From assembly GCA_963843275.1 (NCBI GenBank), contig CAWJJM010000009.1:386897-450896 (forward strand): a stretch of DNA of 64,000 nucleotides, written 5' to 3'. Source of the DNA: CAWJJM01 sp963843275 (GTDB lineage: Bacteria; Acidobacteriota; Thermoanaerobaculia; Multivoradales; JBCCEF01). Each line of letters starts with the position of its first letter. The stretch's first letter is position 1. Shown here in pieces: positions 1 through 7,515 of this stretch. Position numbers and translations under genes: made by a program. The notes under the pieces were generated by a model that was not told the origin of the DNA, did not search any database, and saw nothing but the letters and a program-made list of their open reading frames with translations.

Positions 1-174
1 CGACAGCCACCAGAACAGCCCCAGGAACCCGATCGCCATTCCAGCCCACGAGAGGAAAACCGGCTCGAGCGGCTCTTCTCGTCCGAGGAACGAGACGACG
101 ACGGGGACCCCGGCGAAGATGCCGGCGCCGAGTCCGGCGAAGCGTAGCGGCCGGGGGACACGGGTTTCGTCCAT
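1..174 (-). CDS. Membrane protein, N-terminal fragment (clipped by window edge)
   Basis: Reading the minus strand from an ATG at 174-172 gives 58 uninterrupted codons that run off the left edge. The fragment starts MDETRVPRPLRF and contains two hydrophobic stretches, one rich in Gly/Ala/Val (about residues 14-29) and one ending in FLGLFWWL (about residues 45-57), with a short charged REEPLE loop between them. This is the topology of a small integral membrane protein. No family can be assigned from so little. A TATACT element on the minus strand at 182-187 lies only 8 nt before the ATG, so the transcript may be almost leaderless. It is divergent from the SDR gene that starts at 332. Confidence 0.55.
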   Translation of the reverse strand, partial: MDETRVPRPLRFAGLGAGIFAGVPVVVSFLGREEPLEPVFLSWAGMAIGFLGLFWWLS

Positions 175-181
175 CTTCCCG

Positions 182-187
182 AGTATA
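182..187 (-). promoter_or_regulatory. Candidate -10 element for the leftmost membrane protein
   Basis: The minus strand reads TATACT, 8 nt before the ATG at 174. No convincing -35 hexamer lies 16-18 nt upstream. If used, transcription would start at or next to the start codon. Confidence 0.3.
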
Positions 188-331
188 GGGAGCCCGGCGG
201 CGACCGGGAGTGCCGAAAGTCATGGGCGCGCTCTCTTCCTTCCGGCACATGCGCGCCGATCTCCGATCCGGCACAGTGATCCACGTCGACGGCGGCACGA
301 GAGTCGCCCGACGAACGAGAGGAGAGAGACC

Positions 332-1162
332 ATGAGAATCCGGGACAGCGTGGTGCTGGTGACCGGGGCCTCCGCCGGCATCGGTCGGGCGGTGGCGATC
401 GATCTCGCGGGCCGGGGGGGCCGGGTGGCGCTGGTCGCCCGCCGGAAGGAAGCCTTGGAGGAGGTGGCGTCCGAGATCGCCGCCCGGGGAGGAGCGGCGC
501 TGGTGGCGGCCGGCGACGTCACGGATCCCCGCCGCCTCCGGGAGATCGTCGCTCGGATCGAGAGGGAGCTCGGCGCCGTCGACGTCCTCGTCTGCTGCGC
601 GGGAGAGCACGTCTGGAGGCCCTTCGAGGGGATCGGGGAAGACGAGCACCGGCGCATGATGGACGTGAACTACTGGGGCACGTTCCACTGCATCCGAGCG
701 GTGCTCCCGGGGATGCGGCGCCGGGGGCGGGGCGCGATCGTGAGCGTGGCCGCGGGGTCGGGGAAGCTCCCGCTGGGGATCACCAGCGGCTACTCGGCGT
801 CGAAGGCCGCGGTGGGCGCCCTGTCGGAATCGCTCCGGCGCGAGCTCCAGGGGTCGGGCGTGGCGGTCTCCTGCCTCTTCCCCGCCTCGGTGCGGACCGG
901 CTTCTGGGATCCGGCGAAGGTGGCCCTGGACCGCCTGCCGCCGGTGGTGCGCTGGTCGCCGAAGCTGTCGCCTTCCGCGGTGGCCCGGCAGGTGGCCTGG
1001 ACCATCCGGTGCGGATTCGCCCAGCGGACGTTCCCCGTCTTTCTGGGGCTCTCGGTGCGCCTCGACGCTCTCTGGCCCCGGCTGGGCGATCTGATCCTCT
1101 CCCGCTGGGGCCTTCCCGCCGTGCTCGGCGTCTGGGCCCTGCGGCGCCTTCTCGCGGGATGA
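332..1162 (+). CDS. SDR-family short-chain dehydrogenase/reductase
   Basis: This 276-residue protein is a classical short-chain dehydrogenase. The N-terminus carries the nucleotide-binding TGASAGIG motif (about residues 11-18). A basic RR pair after the second strand (ARRKE) would favour NADP(H). A CCAG motif stands where family members usually have NNAG, and the catalytic YSASK is near residue 155. The C-terminal 70 residues extend past the Rossmann core and are hydrophobic, as in membrane-associated SDRs that act on lipids or sterols. The reading frame is open further upstream, but ATG 332 is preferred because of the GAGGAGAGAG ribosome-binding site just before it and because TGASAGIG is then correctly near the N-terminus. 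The substrate cannot be predicted. The next gene begins 13 nt downstream. Confidence 0.85.
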   Translation: MRIRDSVVLVTGASAGIGRAVAIDLAGRGGRVALVARRKEALEEVASEIAARGGAALVAAGDVTDPRRLREIVARIERELGAVDVLVCCAGEHVWRPFEGIGEDEHRRMMDVNYWGTFHCIRAVLPGMRRRGRGAIVSVAAGSGKLPLGITSGYSASKAAVGALSESLRRELQGSGVAVSCLFPASVRTGFWDPAKVALDRLPPVVRWSPKLSPSAVARQVAWTIRCGFAQRTFPVFLGLSVRLDALWPRLGDLILSRWGLPAVLGVWALRRLLAG

Positions 1163-1175
1163 CGGGGGCTCCCAC

Positions 1176-1661
1176 GTGACCTCCCGACTCCTCCTGCTCC
1201 TCCACGTCGGCGGCGCGGTCCTGTTCTTCTCGAACGCGGTGGCGGCCTTCTTCTGGAAGCACCGCGCCAGCCGTTCGGGACGGCCCCAGGTCGTCGCCCA
1301 CACCTTCGCCGGGCTGATGACCGCGGACCGCTGGGTCACGCCGATCGCCGTCGTCACGATCGTCGGCAGCGGCATCGCCCTCGCCGTCCGAACGGGCCTG
1401 GGGCTCCTCTCCACCGGCTGGATCCTCTGGTCTCTCGGCTCCTTCCTGATCTCGGGAGCGCTCTTCCTCCTCCGGGTGCTCCCCCTCCAGAGCCGCCTCG
1501 CCTCCTGGACGGCCGCCGACCCGGAACCGACCTTCGACTGGCGCCGGTACCGACGGGAGGCCCGCCGATGGTCCTTCTGGGCCCATCTCTCGATCGGAGC
1601 CGCCTTCCTGGCCCTCGCGCTCATGGTGTTGCGGCCGGACCTCCCCGGACTCGGCGGGTGA
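1176..1661 (+). CDS. DUF2269-like four-helix membrane protein
   Basis: A GTG start gives 161 residues with four hydrophobic helices: the N-terminal LLLLLHVGGAVLFF, a segment near residues 50-70, one near 75-100, and a C-terminal one. A polar loop near residues 105-135 is Arg- and Trp-rich. The N-terminal LHVGGA helix and overall size resemble the DUF2269 predicted membrane protein family, whose function is unknown. It lies 13 nt after the SDR gene on the same strand and is probably cotranscribed with it. No catalytic or ligand-binding motif is visible. The family assignment is from pattern memory only. Confidence 0.6.
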   Translation: MTSRLLLLLHVGGAVLFFSNAVAAFFWKHRASRSGRPQVVAHTFAGLMTADRWVTPIAVVTIVGSGIALAVRTGLGLLSTGWILWSLGSFLISGALFLLRVLPLQSRLASWTAADPEPTFDWRRYRREARRWSFWAHLSIGAAFLALALMVLRPDLPGLGG

Positions 1662-1772
1662 GGAGCCGCACGCAAGCTGCCCGCGGAGGATCCCGTCGCC
1701 GGAAGGCGGGGGTGTCCGTCAGCGGTGGGAGTTGTTCTTCATCGACCACCGGATCTGGAGACCAGGGCGGAG

Positions 1773-1941
1773 GTGCAGCGTACGGATCCCGCGGCACGAG
1801 GGGATCCGACCGGAGGGAGTTGATGGTGGAGCAGAAGGGATTCGAACGCGGAGAGGCGGGGCGGGGGTGCAGCGTACGGATCCCGTACTACTGCAGGTTC
1901 CGACCGGAGGGAGTTGATGGTGGAGCAGAAGGGATTCGAAC
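1773..1941. repeat. 94-bp tandem direct repeat containing a tRNA-Ala 3' end
   Basis: Two units are offset by 94 bp. Both begin GTGCAGCGTACGGATCCCG (1773 and 1867), diverge for about 15 nt, then share about 42 nt (1806-1847 and 1900-1941). That shared part ends in the T-arm and acceptor 3' strand of the tRNA-Ala gene, including the encoded CCA. The downstream unit runs into the intact tRNA and the upstream unit stops after the 24-nt tRNA fragment at 1824-1847. Confidence 0.85.
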
Positions 1942-1993
1942 CCTCGACCCCCACGTTGCGAACGTGGTGCTCTCCCAGCTGAGCTACTGCCCC
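1918..1993 (-). tRNA. tRNA-Ala (anticodon CGC)
   Basis: The minus strand folds into a complete 76-nt cloverleaf with encoded CCA (1918-1920). The acceptor stem GGGGCAG pairs with CTGCTCC through a G3:U70 wobble pair, the classic alanine identity element. The anticodon stem CCACG/CGTGG encloses the loop TTCGCAA, giving anticodon CGC, which reads GCG codons, abundant in this genome. The T arm GAGGG-TTCGAAT-CCCTT is canonical. The gene is downstream of, and on the same strand as, the flippase gene but has its own likely promoter. Confidence 0.97.
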
Positions 1994-2035
1994 ACTCCGG
2001 GCGCACGGCGGGCGGGGCCCGCCTGCGGGAGGCGG

Positions 2036-2065
2036 ATCATACCGCGAGGCCCGGCGGTCGGGCAA
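2036..2065 (-). promoter_or_regulatory. Probable sigma-70-type promoter of tRNA-Ala
   Basis: On the minus strand TTGCCC (2065-2060) is followed after 18 nt by TATGAT (2041-2036), about 43 nt before the tRNA 5' end at 1993. Both hexamers are close to consensus in an otherwise extremely GC-rich stretch. Confidence 0.55.
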
Positions 2066-2075
2066 GGCGCCTGGA

Positions 2076-2101
2076 GGCGTCGCCGGAGGGGGGGCGACGC
2101 C
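2076..2101 (-). terminator. GC-rich hairpin after the flippase gene
   Basis: GGCGTCGCC (2076-2084) and GGCGACGCC (2093-2101) form a perfect 9-bp stem with an 8-nt loop, directly after the flippase stop codon at 2110-2112 on the minus strand. No U-tract follows, so it may be a pause or 3'-stabilising structure rather than a full intrinsic terminator. Confidence 0.4.
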
Positions 2102-2109
2102 CTGGCGGC

Positions 2110-3393
2110 TCAGGCGGGGCGGGTGCGGCGAGCCCGTTCGCTGCGCCGGCGCACCGCGACCACCGCCAGGGCCGCCAGGGTCATCGTCGCGGCGGTGCCG
2201 GCGGCCGCGCCCTCCATGCCGTGGCTCGGGATGAGCAGGACGTTGAGGGCGGAGTCGACGAGGAGGGTCGCCGTGGCGATCACGACGATGGCGGTTCCGC
2301 GCCCGGTGTACTCGAGCCAGAGGACGGAGAGGGCGGCGGCCGCCCAGGCGGTGTCCGCGAGGACGAGCAGGACGAGGACGCTCGCCGCCCGCGGGTAGGT
2401 GGGCCCGAACAGCGAGAGGATGGGCCGTGCCGCCAGGGCGAGGCCGAGGGCCACCGGCAGCAGGCCGGCGAGCATCAGGCGTCGGCCCTGGCGCAGCGTC
2501 CGGCGGGCCGCCTCCGCCCCGGCGTCGATCGCGCTCCCCAGCAGCGGCGCCATCAGCCCGACGACCGTGGTCTGCACGAGGAGCAGGAAATGGGCGGTGG
2601 TCGCCGCCGCGGCGTAGCGGCCCACCTCCCCCTCGTCGCCCAGCCACTCGAGGAAGTAGAGGTCGGACTGACCGAGGGCGAGGACGACCACGAAGGTGAA
2701 CATCATCGGCAACGACGTCCGGAGCCACTGTCTCGACTGACGTGCGCCACGGTCCCAGCGCAGCTCCGGCAGGTCGAGCCGGCGGAGCTGCCACCACTGC
2801 ACCGCGCTGACCACGGCGCCGCTGGCGAGGGCGAAGATCAGGACCTGGTACAGGGCGACGCCGCCGCGGATCCCTGCCGCCGCCAGCAGGAGCACCAGCG
2901 TCAGGCCGGGCAGCCCGACGCGCCAGGGGAAGGCGGCCCGGAACGGTCGCCGGGCCGACTGCAGGCCGCGGCTGGCCAGGGCGCCGGCGGAGAGGATCGG
3001 CACGCTCACCACCAGCCACGCGATGGCGTGGTGGTGCAGCGGGTCGGTCTTGCCGACGTGGAGCCAGCTCACCGTCCAGGTGACCGCGATGACGACCACC
3101 GAGAGCGCCCAGGCGAGGCCGAGGTAGAAGCGGATGTACTCGCAGACCCGCGCCCATTCGTGGCGCTCGAGCGGCCCGGCGAGTGCCCGGGGGGCCGCCC
3201 GGTCGCCGCCGAGCAGGACGGCGACGCAGAGCAACGTCGCCAGCTCCCAGGCCACGCGGAAGTCGCCGAACTGATGTGCCGGGAGCAGGCGCGACAGGGC
3301 CACGTTGAGGGCGTAGTCCGCGGCGAACCCGCCCGCTCCGACCGCGATCAGGGTCGGAGCACCGCGGCGCAGATAGGTCGAGGCGTCGAGCAT
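2110..3393 (-). CDS. Oligosaccharide/polysaccharide flippase-like membrane protein
   Basis: This 427-residue protein is built almost entirely of hydrophobic helices (about 12). Its order and composition fit the Wzx/MATE-like polysaccharide exporter fold. The N-terminus has the GGFAADYALNVALSRLLP type of motif common in these flippases, and the C-terminal half includes a GMEGAAAGTA helix. Such proteins move undecaprenyl-linked oligosaccharide repeats across the inner membrane. The protein ends in a basic RRRSERARRTRP tail. It starts 30 nt after the metalloprotease gene on the same strand, so the two may be cotranscribed. No glycosyltransferases are nearby, so the exported glycan cannot be named. 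Confidence 0.75.
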   Translation of the reverse strand: MLDASTYLRRGAPTLIAVGAGGFAADYALNVALSRLLPAHQFGDFRVAWELATLLCVAVLLGGDRAAPRALAGPLERHEWARVCEYIRFYLGLAWALSVVVIAVTWTVSWLHVGKTDPLHHHAIAWLVVSVPILSAGALASRGLQSARRPFRAAFPWRVGLPGLTLVLLLAAAGIRGGVALYQVLIFALASGAVVSAVQWWQLRRLDLPELRWDRGARQSRQWLRTSLPMMFTFVVVLALGQSDLYFLEWLGDEGEVGRYAAAATTAHFLLLVQTTVVGLMAPLLGSAIDAGAEAARRTLRQGRRLMLAGLLPVALGLALAARPILSLFGPTYPRAASVLVLLVLADTAWAAAALSVLWLEYTGRGTAIVVIATATLLVDSALNVLLIPSHGMEGAAAGTAATMTLAALAVVAVRRRSERARRTRPA

Positions 3394-3423
3394 CCGGGAT
3401 GCGGCCCTCCCCGCGTCCGTCCG

Positions 3424-5961
3424 CTAGCCGATCGGGCTCCCCGGCGGCGGCTCCGGCGGCGGTGGCAGCGGCGGGGTGGCAGAGTCGCTGTCGCGGTCGA
3501 GCCAACGGCGGAGGGAGCGGGCCAGCCAGGCGCGGTGGGCGCGGTCGGCGGCGTCGCTGCCGGGGCGGGCACCGAGGCGGTCGGCGAGGGCGGAGAGGGC
3601 CGCCTCGGCGCGGGCCTGGACGGCCGGCGGGGAGGCCGGGTCGCGGGCGAGCGCGAGGACGCCTTCGGCGGCGACCGTCTGCACCGTGCGGGCGAGCTCG
3701 GCGCGCCGCGGGTCGGGCGGCGTGGTGTCGAAGGCGGCGCCGACCAGGCGGTCGAGGACCTCGCCGAGGCCGGGCAGGTCGGGGTGGCGGCGGTGCTGGT
3801 CGACCAGCCGCGCGGCCCGGCCCGGCTGGAGCAGCGCCTCGACGGTCATCCCGGCGGCGCTGGCGGCGGCGCCCAGAGGGTCGAAGACGGCCCCGGTGCG
3901 CGAGGCGAGCTGCTCCTCGCTCGGCTCGTGGCCGAAGGACAGCGGTAGCAGCAGCGCGAGGGTGTCCTCCGGCAGGTCGAGGAAGGCGGGGTCGAGGGTG
4001 GCGAGCAGGGTGGCGAGGGCGCGCCGTTGCGCCGCGGCCGGCACCGGCCGCGCCGCCGGCTCGGGGTCGCCGCGCCGGGCGTAGGTGTAGAGCAGCCCGC
4101 CCACCGACTTCGCGGCGGCGTCCACCTCGTAGCGGTGGAAGAGGTAGACGGGCACCAGCACCTCGCGCAGGTGGGAGAGCTCGCGCCCCGCCGCCACGCG
4201 GTCGGCGCCGAAGTGCTCCAGCGCCACCCGGCGCACCGCGATGGCGTTGTCGAGCCCCGCGGCGGGGTCGGCGAAGTCGTCCCACAGGGCCGCCAGCGGC
4301 TGGGCGGCGTCGGCGGGGCGGGCGTCCTGGTCGGTGAGGAAGACCAGGCCGGCTTCGGCCCCCTCGGCGGCGATGCGGTCGAGGAAACGGTCGCGGTCCT
4401 CGCCCGGCGGCGGCTCGGCGTAGGCGTAGCGGATCGCCTGGACGTCCCAGGGGCCGATGCCGGTCTCGTAGGCGGCGGAGACGTCGAGGCTGCCGTCCGG
4501 CGCCACCTCCACCCGCGGCGCCGGGTAGTCCATCACCGAGGCGCGGCCGGTGGTGGAGGCGGCGAAGTTGTGCGCCAGGCCCAGGGTGTGCCCGACCTCG
4601 TGGGCGGCGAGCTGGCGCAGCCGCGCCAGGGCGAGCTGGACCGGGTCGCCGGGCGCCCCGGTGCCGGTCTCGCCGGTGCCCAGCAGCCCCTCGAAGATCA
4701 AGCGGTCCTGGCGCACCCGCAGCGAGCCCAGCGACACGTGCCCTTTGATCATCTCCCCGGTGCGCGGATCGATCACGCCGCCGCCGTAGGACCAGCCGCG
4801 GGTGGAGCGGTGCACCCACTCGATGACGTTGTAGCGGACGTCGAGCGGGTGGGCGTCCGGCGGCAGCAGCTCGACGCGGAAGGCGTCCTCGAAGCCGGCG
4901 GCGGCGAAGGCGTCGGCCCACCACGAGGCGCCCTCGACGAGCGCGCTGCGCACCGGCTCCGGCGTCGCGGGGTCGAGGTAGTAGACGAGCGGCTCGACGG
5001 CCGGTGAGCGGGCGGCGGCGGGAGCGCGCTTGCGCAGGCGGTGGCGCACGATCCACTGCGTCTCGAGCGGCGCGTCGAGCGGTGCCGAGTAGTCGGCGAA
5101 GGAGACGGCGTAGGAGCCGGCGCGCGGGTCGAAGGGCCGCGGCGTGTAGCCGTCGTCGGGGAGGCGGATCAGCGACTGGTGCTCGGCGACCTGGAAGCTG
5201 TCGCCGACCGGCACGGTGGCGGCGACCCGCGGCCCCGGCGCGCCGGCCGCGGCGTAGGTCAGCAGCGCCTCGAACTCGAGGTTGTCGGGGAAGGCGAGGA
5301 CGTCGGCCGGATCGACCGCGCTGCGCTCGGCGTCGACGGCGTAGCTCCCCTGGCCGGTCGCCTGCAGGGCCGCGGCCACCCCGTGGGCGTCGCGCAGCAG
5401 GAACGGGGTGAGGTCGACCAGCGCCCGGCCGTCCGGCGCCAGGGCGGCGAGCGCACCGCCCCACAGGACCGACGGCGCGAACGACTCGCGCACCGCCGCC
5501 GCCTCCCGCGGGTCGCCCGACAGCGCGCGGAAGCGCAGGTTGGGCGCCTCGACCAGCAGCCGCCCGCCCACCCGGCGCAGCACCACCACCCGGGTCTCGC
5601 CGATCTGCCCGCGGTCGAGCCCCACCGGGTTCGAGCCCAGCCCGGTGACCAGCCCTTCGACGTAGAGGTAGCGACCCACCTCGCCGCGCTCGGCGCCGGG
5701 CGGCACCGGCGGAACCTCCAGCCACACCTTGCCACGGTCGGCGTCGACCCACAGGTCGAGCAGGCCGGGGCGGTGGTCGAGACCCTGCACCTTGGCGGCG
5801 AGGGCGGGCAGCGCGTCGGCGGAACGGTCCGGTGCGGCGGCGGCGGCCGGCGCCGGGGCGGTGGCGGCGGGGACGGAGGTGCAGGCGGCGGCGAGGCACA
5901 GGCACGCCCCGGCCAGGCCGGGGGCGGCGGCGCGCCGCCGGGGACCACGGAGAATGCGCAT
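3424..5961 (-). CDS. Lipoprotein zinc metalloprotease (metzincin-like, DUF5117/DUF4953 type)
   Basis: The 845-residue protein begins with a basic stretch, a hydrophobic segment and a lipobox, LAAAC, with Cys27 as the lipidation site, so it is probably an outer-membrane or periplasmic lipoprotein. The extended zinc site HEVGHTLGLAHNF begins at residue 454, with His454, His458 and His464 as metal ligands and Glu455 as general base. A downstream SVMDYP supplies the Met-turn expected of metzincins. The surrounding architecture and size match the zinc-dependent metalloproteases carrying DUF5117 and DUF4953 domains, common in Bacteroidota and Acidobacteriota; substrates are not known. ATG 5961 is chosen because it gives the complete signal peptide. 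Confidence 0.85.
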   Translation of the reverse strand: MRILRGPRRRAAAPGLAGACLCLAAACTSVPAATAPAPAAAAAPDRSADALPALAAKVQGLDHRPGLLDLWVDADRGKVWLEVPPVPPGAERGEVGRYLYVEGLVTGLGSNPVGLDRGQIGETRVVVLRRVGGRLLVEAPNLRFRALSGDPREAAAVRESFAPSVLWGGALAALAPDGRALVDLTPFLLRDAHGVAAALQATGQGSYAVDAERSAVDPADVLAFPDNLEFEALLTYAAAGAPGPRVAATVPVGDSFQVAEHQSLIRLPDDGYTPRPFDPRAGSYAVSFADYSAPLDAPLETQWIVRHRLRKRAPAAARSPAVEPLVYYLDPATPEPVRSALVEGASWWADAFAAAGFEDAFRVELLPPDAHPLDVRYNVIEWVHRSTRGWSYGGGVIDPRTGEMIKGHVSLGSLRVRQDRLIFEGLLGTGETGTGAPGDPVQLALARLRQLAAHEVGHTLGLAHNFAASTTGRASVMDYPAPRVEVAPDGSLDVSAAYETGIGPWDVQAIRYAYAEPPPGEDRDRFLDRIAAEGAEAGLVFLTDQDARPADAAQPLAALWDDFADPAAGLDNAIAVRRVALEHFGADRVAAGRELSHLREVLVPVYLFHRYEVDAAAKSVGGLLYTYARRGDPEPAARPVPAAAQRRALATLLATLDPAFLDLPEDTLALLLPLSFGHEPSEEQLASRTGAVFDPLGAAASAAGMTVEALLQPGRAARLVDQHRRHPDLPGLGEVLDRLVGAAFDTTPPDPRRAELARTVQTVAAEGVLALARDPASPPAVQARAEAALSALADRLGARPGSDAADRAHRAWLARSLRRWLDRDSDSATPPLPPPPEPPPGSPIG

Positions 5962-5998
5962 GGGCCCGGACTCTACCGCCTCGGCCGCGGCGAGCGGC

Positions 5999-6283
5999 TC
6001 AGGGCGGCGACGAGCCGGTGACCGCCTCCCAGCCGGCCGCGGCGGCGCGCCGGGCTCCCACCCTGGCGACCGCCACGAGCAGGCCGGTGGCTCCCGCCCA
6101 CAGCAGGGCGTCGCGCCATCCGGTGTCGCCGTCGGCGGGGTTGCGGGGCGGGTCGTCGCCGCGCCAGCCGCGCCAGCCGGCGGCGAGGCCGGCGCGCACC
6201 GCCAGGGCGGCGGTCACGGCCGCGCCGGCGGAGAGGAGCTTCCACAGGTCGTCCTGCGCGATCGGGGAGTGGTCGTCGAACAT
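5999..6283 (-). CDS. DUF4235-type small membrane protein
   Basis: The 94-residue protein has the typical DUF4235 layout: an N-terminal DDLWKLLSAGAA helix that becomes a transmembrane segment, a central polar GWRGWRGDDPPRNPAD loop followed by a Trp-Arg pair, and a second hydrophobic helix (LLWAGATGLLVAVAR) ending in a short amphipathic tail. The function of the family is unknown. It is divergent from the DUF4112 gene; the 75 nt between their starts should hold both promoters. It belongs to a run of small envelope-type proteins at 6.0-7.5 kb. ATG 6283 is the only start that places the first helix at the N-terminus. Confidence 0.7.
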   Translation of the reverse strand: MFDDHSPIAQDDLWKLLSAGAAVTAALAVRAGLAAGWRGWRGDDPPRNPADGDTGWRDALLWAGATGLLVAVARVGARRAAAAGWEAVTGSSPP

Positions 6284-6358
6284 GCCGGAGGACGGAGCAA
6301 CCGGCGTGCCGGTCGGTCCGCCGGGGGTGTGCACCCCTCTTGCATCGACCCGGCGGCG

Positions 6359-6730
6359 ATGACGACCGCAGCCGTCACCGCCCGAGACGCCGCCGCCGGC
6401 GCGGGGCGCCGCCGCATCTCCCCCGCGGCGCGCCGCCTGGTGACGCTGATGGACCAGCGCTTCCGCTTGCCGGGAACCCGCTTCCACTTCGGCTTCGACG
6501 CGCTGATCGGGCTGGTCCCGGGGCTCGGCGACCTCGCCGGCCTCCTGATCGGCGCGCTGCTCCTGGTCGAGGCGGTGCGGTTGCGCGCGTCGCTCGGGGT
6601 GCTCGCCCGCATGCTCGGCAACCTGTGGCTCGACATGCTGCTCGGCTCGCTGCCCCTGGTGGGCGACGTCCTCGACTTCTTCTTCAAGGCCAACCGGCGC
6701 AATCTGGAGCTGCTCGAACGGCACCTGTGA
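6359..6730 (+). CDS. DUF4112 domain membrane protein
   Basis: The 123-residue protein matches the DUF4112 pattern: a basic RRLVTLMDQRFRLPGT segment, a first hydrophobic region with GLVPGLGDLAG, a second with GSLPLVGDVLDFFFKANRRN, and a short helical C-terminus. The two PGLGD/PLVGD repeats flanking membrane segments are the family hallmark. No enzymatic role is known. The ATG at 6359 is preceded by a CGGCGGCG run and no strong ribosome-binding site, but it gives the usual family length. The DUF883-like gene begins 43 nt downstream. Confidence 0.75.
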   Translation: MTTAAVTARDAAAGAGRRRISPAARRLVTLMDQRFRLPGTRFHFGFDALIGLVPGLGDLAGLLIGALLLVEAVRLRASLGVLARMLGNLWLDMLLGSLPLVGDVLDFFFKANRRNLELLERHL

Positions 6731-6772
6731 GCGGCCGGCGGGTCTGCTATGTTGACGGCAGGAGGAACGACC

Positions 6773-7159
6773 ATGGCGGAAAACGACGAGAAGCAGACCG
6801 CAGTGACCGACGCGACCGAGGCGGCGGCCGGCGACGCCCGCCGGGCCATCGACGAGGCGCGCGAGAAGTTCGGCCGCGTGGCCGAGGAGGTCAAGGACCG
6901 CTTCGAGAAGGTCAGCGGCGACGTGCAGTCGCGGGCGCGGCGCGCCGGCGCGGAGGCCCGCAAGGGGGCCGAGGCCGCCCGGGCGCGCTACGCGGAGACC
7001 AGCGACACGGTGCGCGCCGGGTACGAGCGTGCCCAGGAGCGGGCGACCGAGGTGAGCGGTACGGTCGCCGACTTCGTGCAGCGCAAGCCCGGCCAGGCGG
7101 TGCTCCTCGCCGCCGGTGTGGGCTTCCTGCTGGGGCTGCTGATCCGCGGCCGCGACTGA
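6773..7159 (+). CDS. DUF883/YqjD-like amphipathic membrane-anchored protein
   Basis: The 128-residue protein is mostly a long charged amphipathic helix with repeated Ala/Glu/Arg heptad character (about residues 15-100). It ends in one transmembrane helix, KPGQAVLLAAGVGFLLGLLI, and a short RGRD tail. This is the layout of ElaB/YqjD (DUF883) proteins, C-tail-anchored inner-membrane proteins that in E. coli bind ribosomes in stationary phase. The ATG at 6773 follows a good GGAGGAA ribosome-binding site (6761-6767). A phasin-like or apolipoprotein-like role is an alternative given the long helix. It is probably cotranscribed with the next small gene. Confidence 0.65.
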   Translation: MAENDEKQTAVTDATEAAAGDARRAIDEAREKFGRVAEEVKDRFEKVSGDVQSRARRAGAEARKGAEAARARYAETSDTVRAGYERAQERATEVSGTVADFVQRKPGQAVLLAAGVGFLLGLLIRGRD

Positions 7160-7190
7160 CGCGCCCGCGGACCGACCCGAGGAACCGGAG

Positions 7191-7460
7191 ATGACGGTGA
7201 GCGACGACGTGAGCGATTTCGAGCCCGGCTCCGCCCGGGGCGACAAGGCCGACCAGCTCGTCGACGAGCTGCTGCCCGACGAGCTCGACTGGGAGCACCT
7301 GGTGCGCACCTATCCGATCCCCGCCCTCATCGCCTGTGCCGCCGCCGGCTTCTGGCTCGGGATGCGGCGGGGTCCGGTGCTGACCGCGGCGGTGGCCGGT
7401 TGGGCCGCCCAGCAGATGACCCGCAAGGTCAACGACTTCGTGGGCGACGAGGTCCTCTGA
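7191..7460 (+). CDS. Small membrane-associated protein of unknown function
   Basis: This 89-residue protein has an acidic N-terminal half (several Asp/Glu, with DELLPDELDWEHLV), one hydrophobic stretch near residues 43-70, and a short polar tail. I do not recognise a family. It follows the DUF883-like gene by 31 nt, has a GAGGAACCGGAG ribosome-binding region, and shares its single-membrane-span design. It probably acts with that protein in the envelope; this is inference from position only. Confidence 0.55.
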   Translation: MTVSDDVSDFEPGSARGDKADQLVDELLPDELDWEHLVRTYPIPALIACAAAGFWLGMRRGPVLTAAVAGWAAQQMTRKVNDFVGDEVL

Positions 7461-7515
7461 GGGCGGGCGAGCCCGTGTCCTCCCGCCGGCCGCCGCGCCC
7501 GAGGGCCCGCTCGGC

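Noticed and set aside
1806..1993. Prophage or genomic island attachment sites
   Set aside because: The tRNA 3' duplication is att-like, but the copies are only 94 bp apart and no integrase or foreign cargo is in the window.
1739..5905. A 1388-codon open frame on the minus strand
   Set aside because: It is Arg/Pro/Gly-rich and out of frame with the metalloprotease and flippase genes, which have clear motifs and membrane helices. Very high GC content makes such long shadow frames common.
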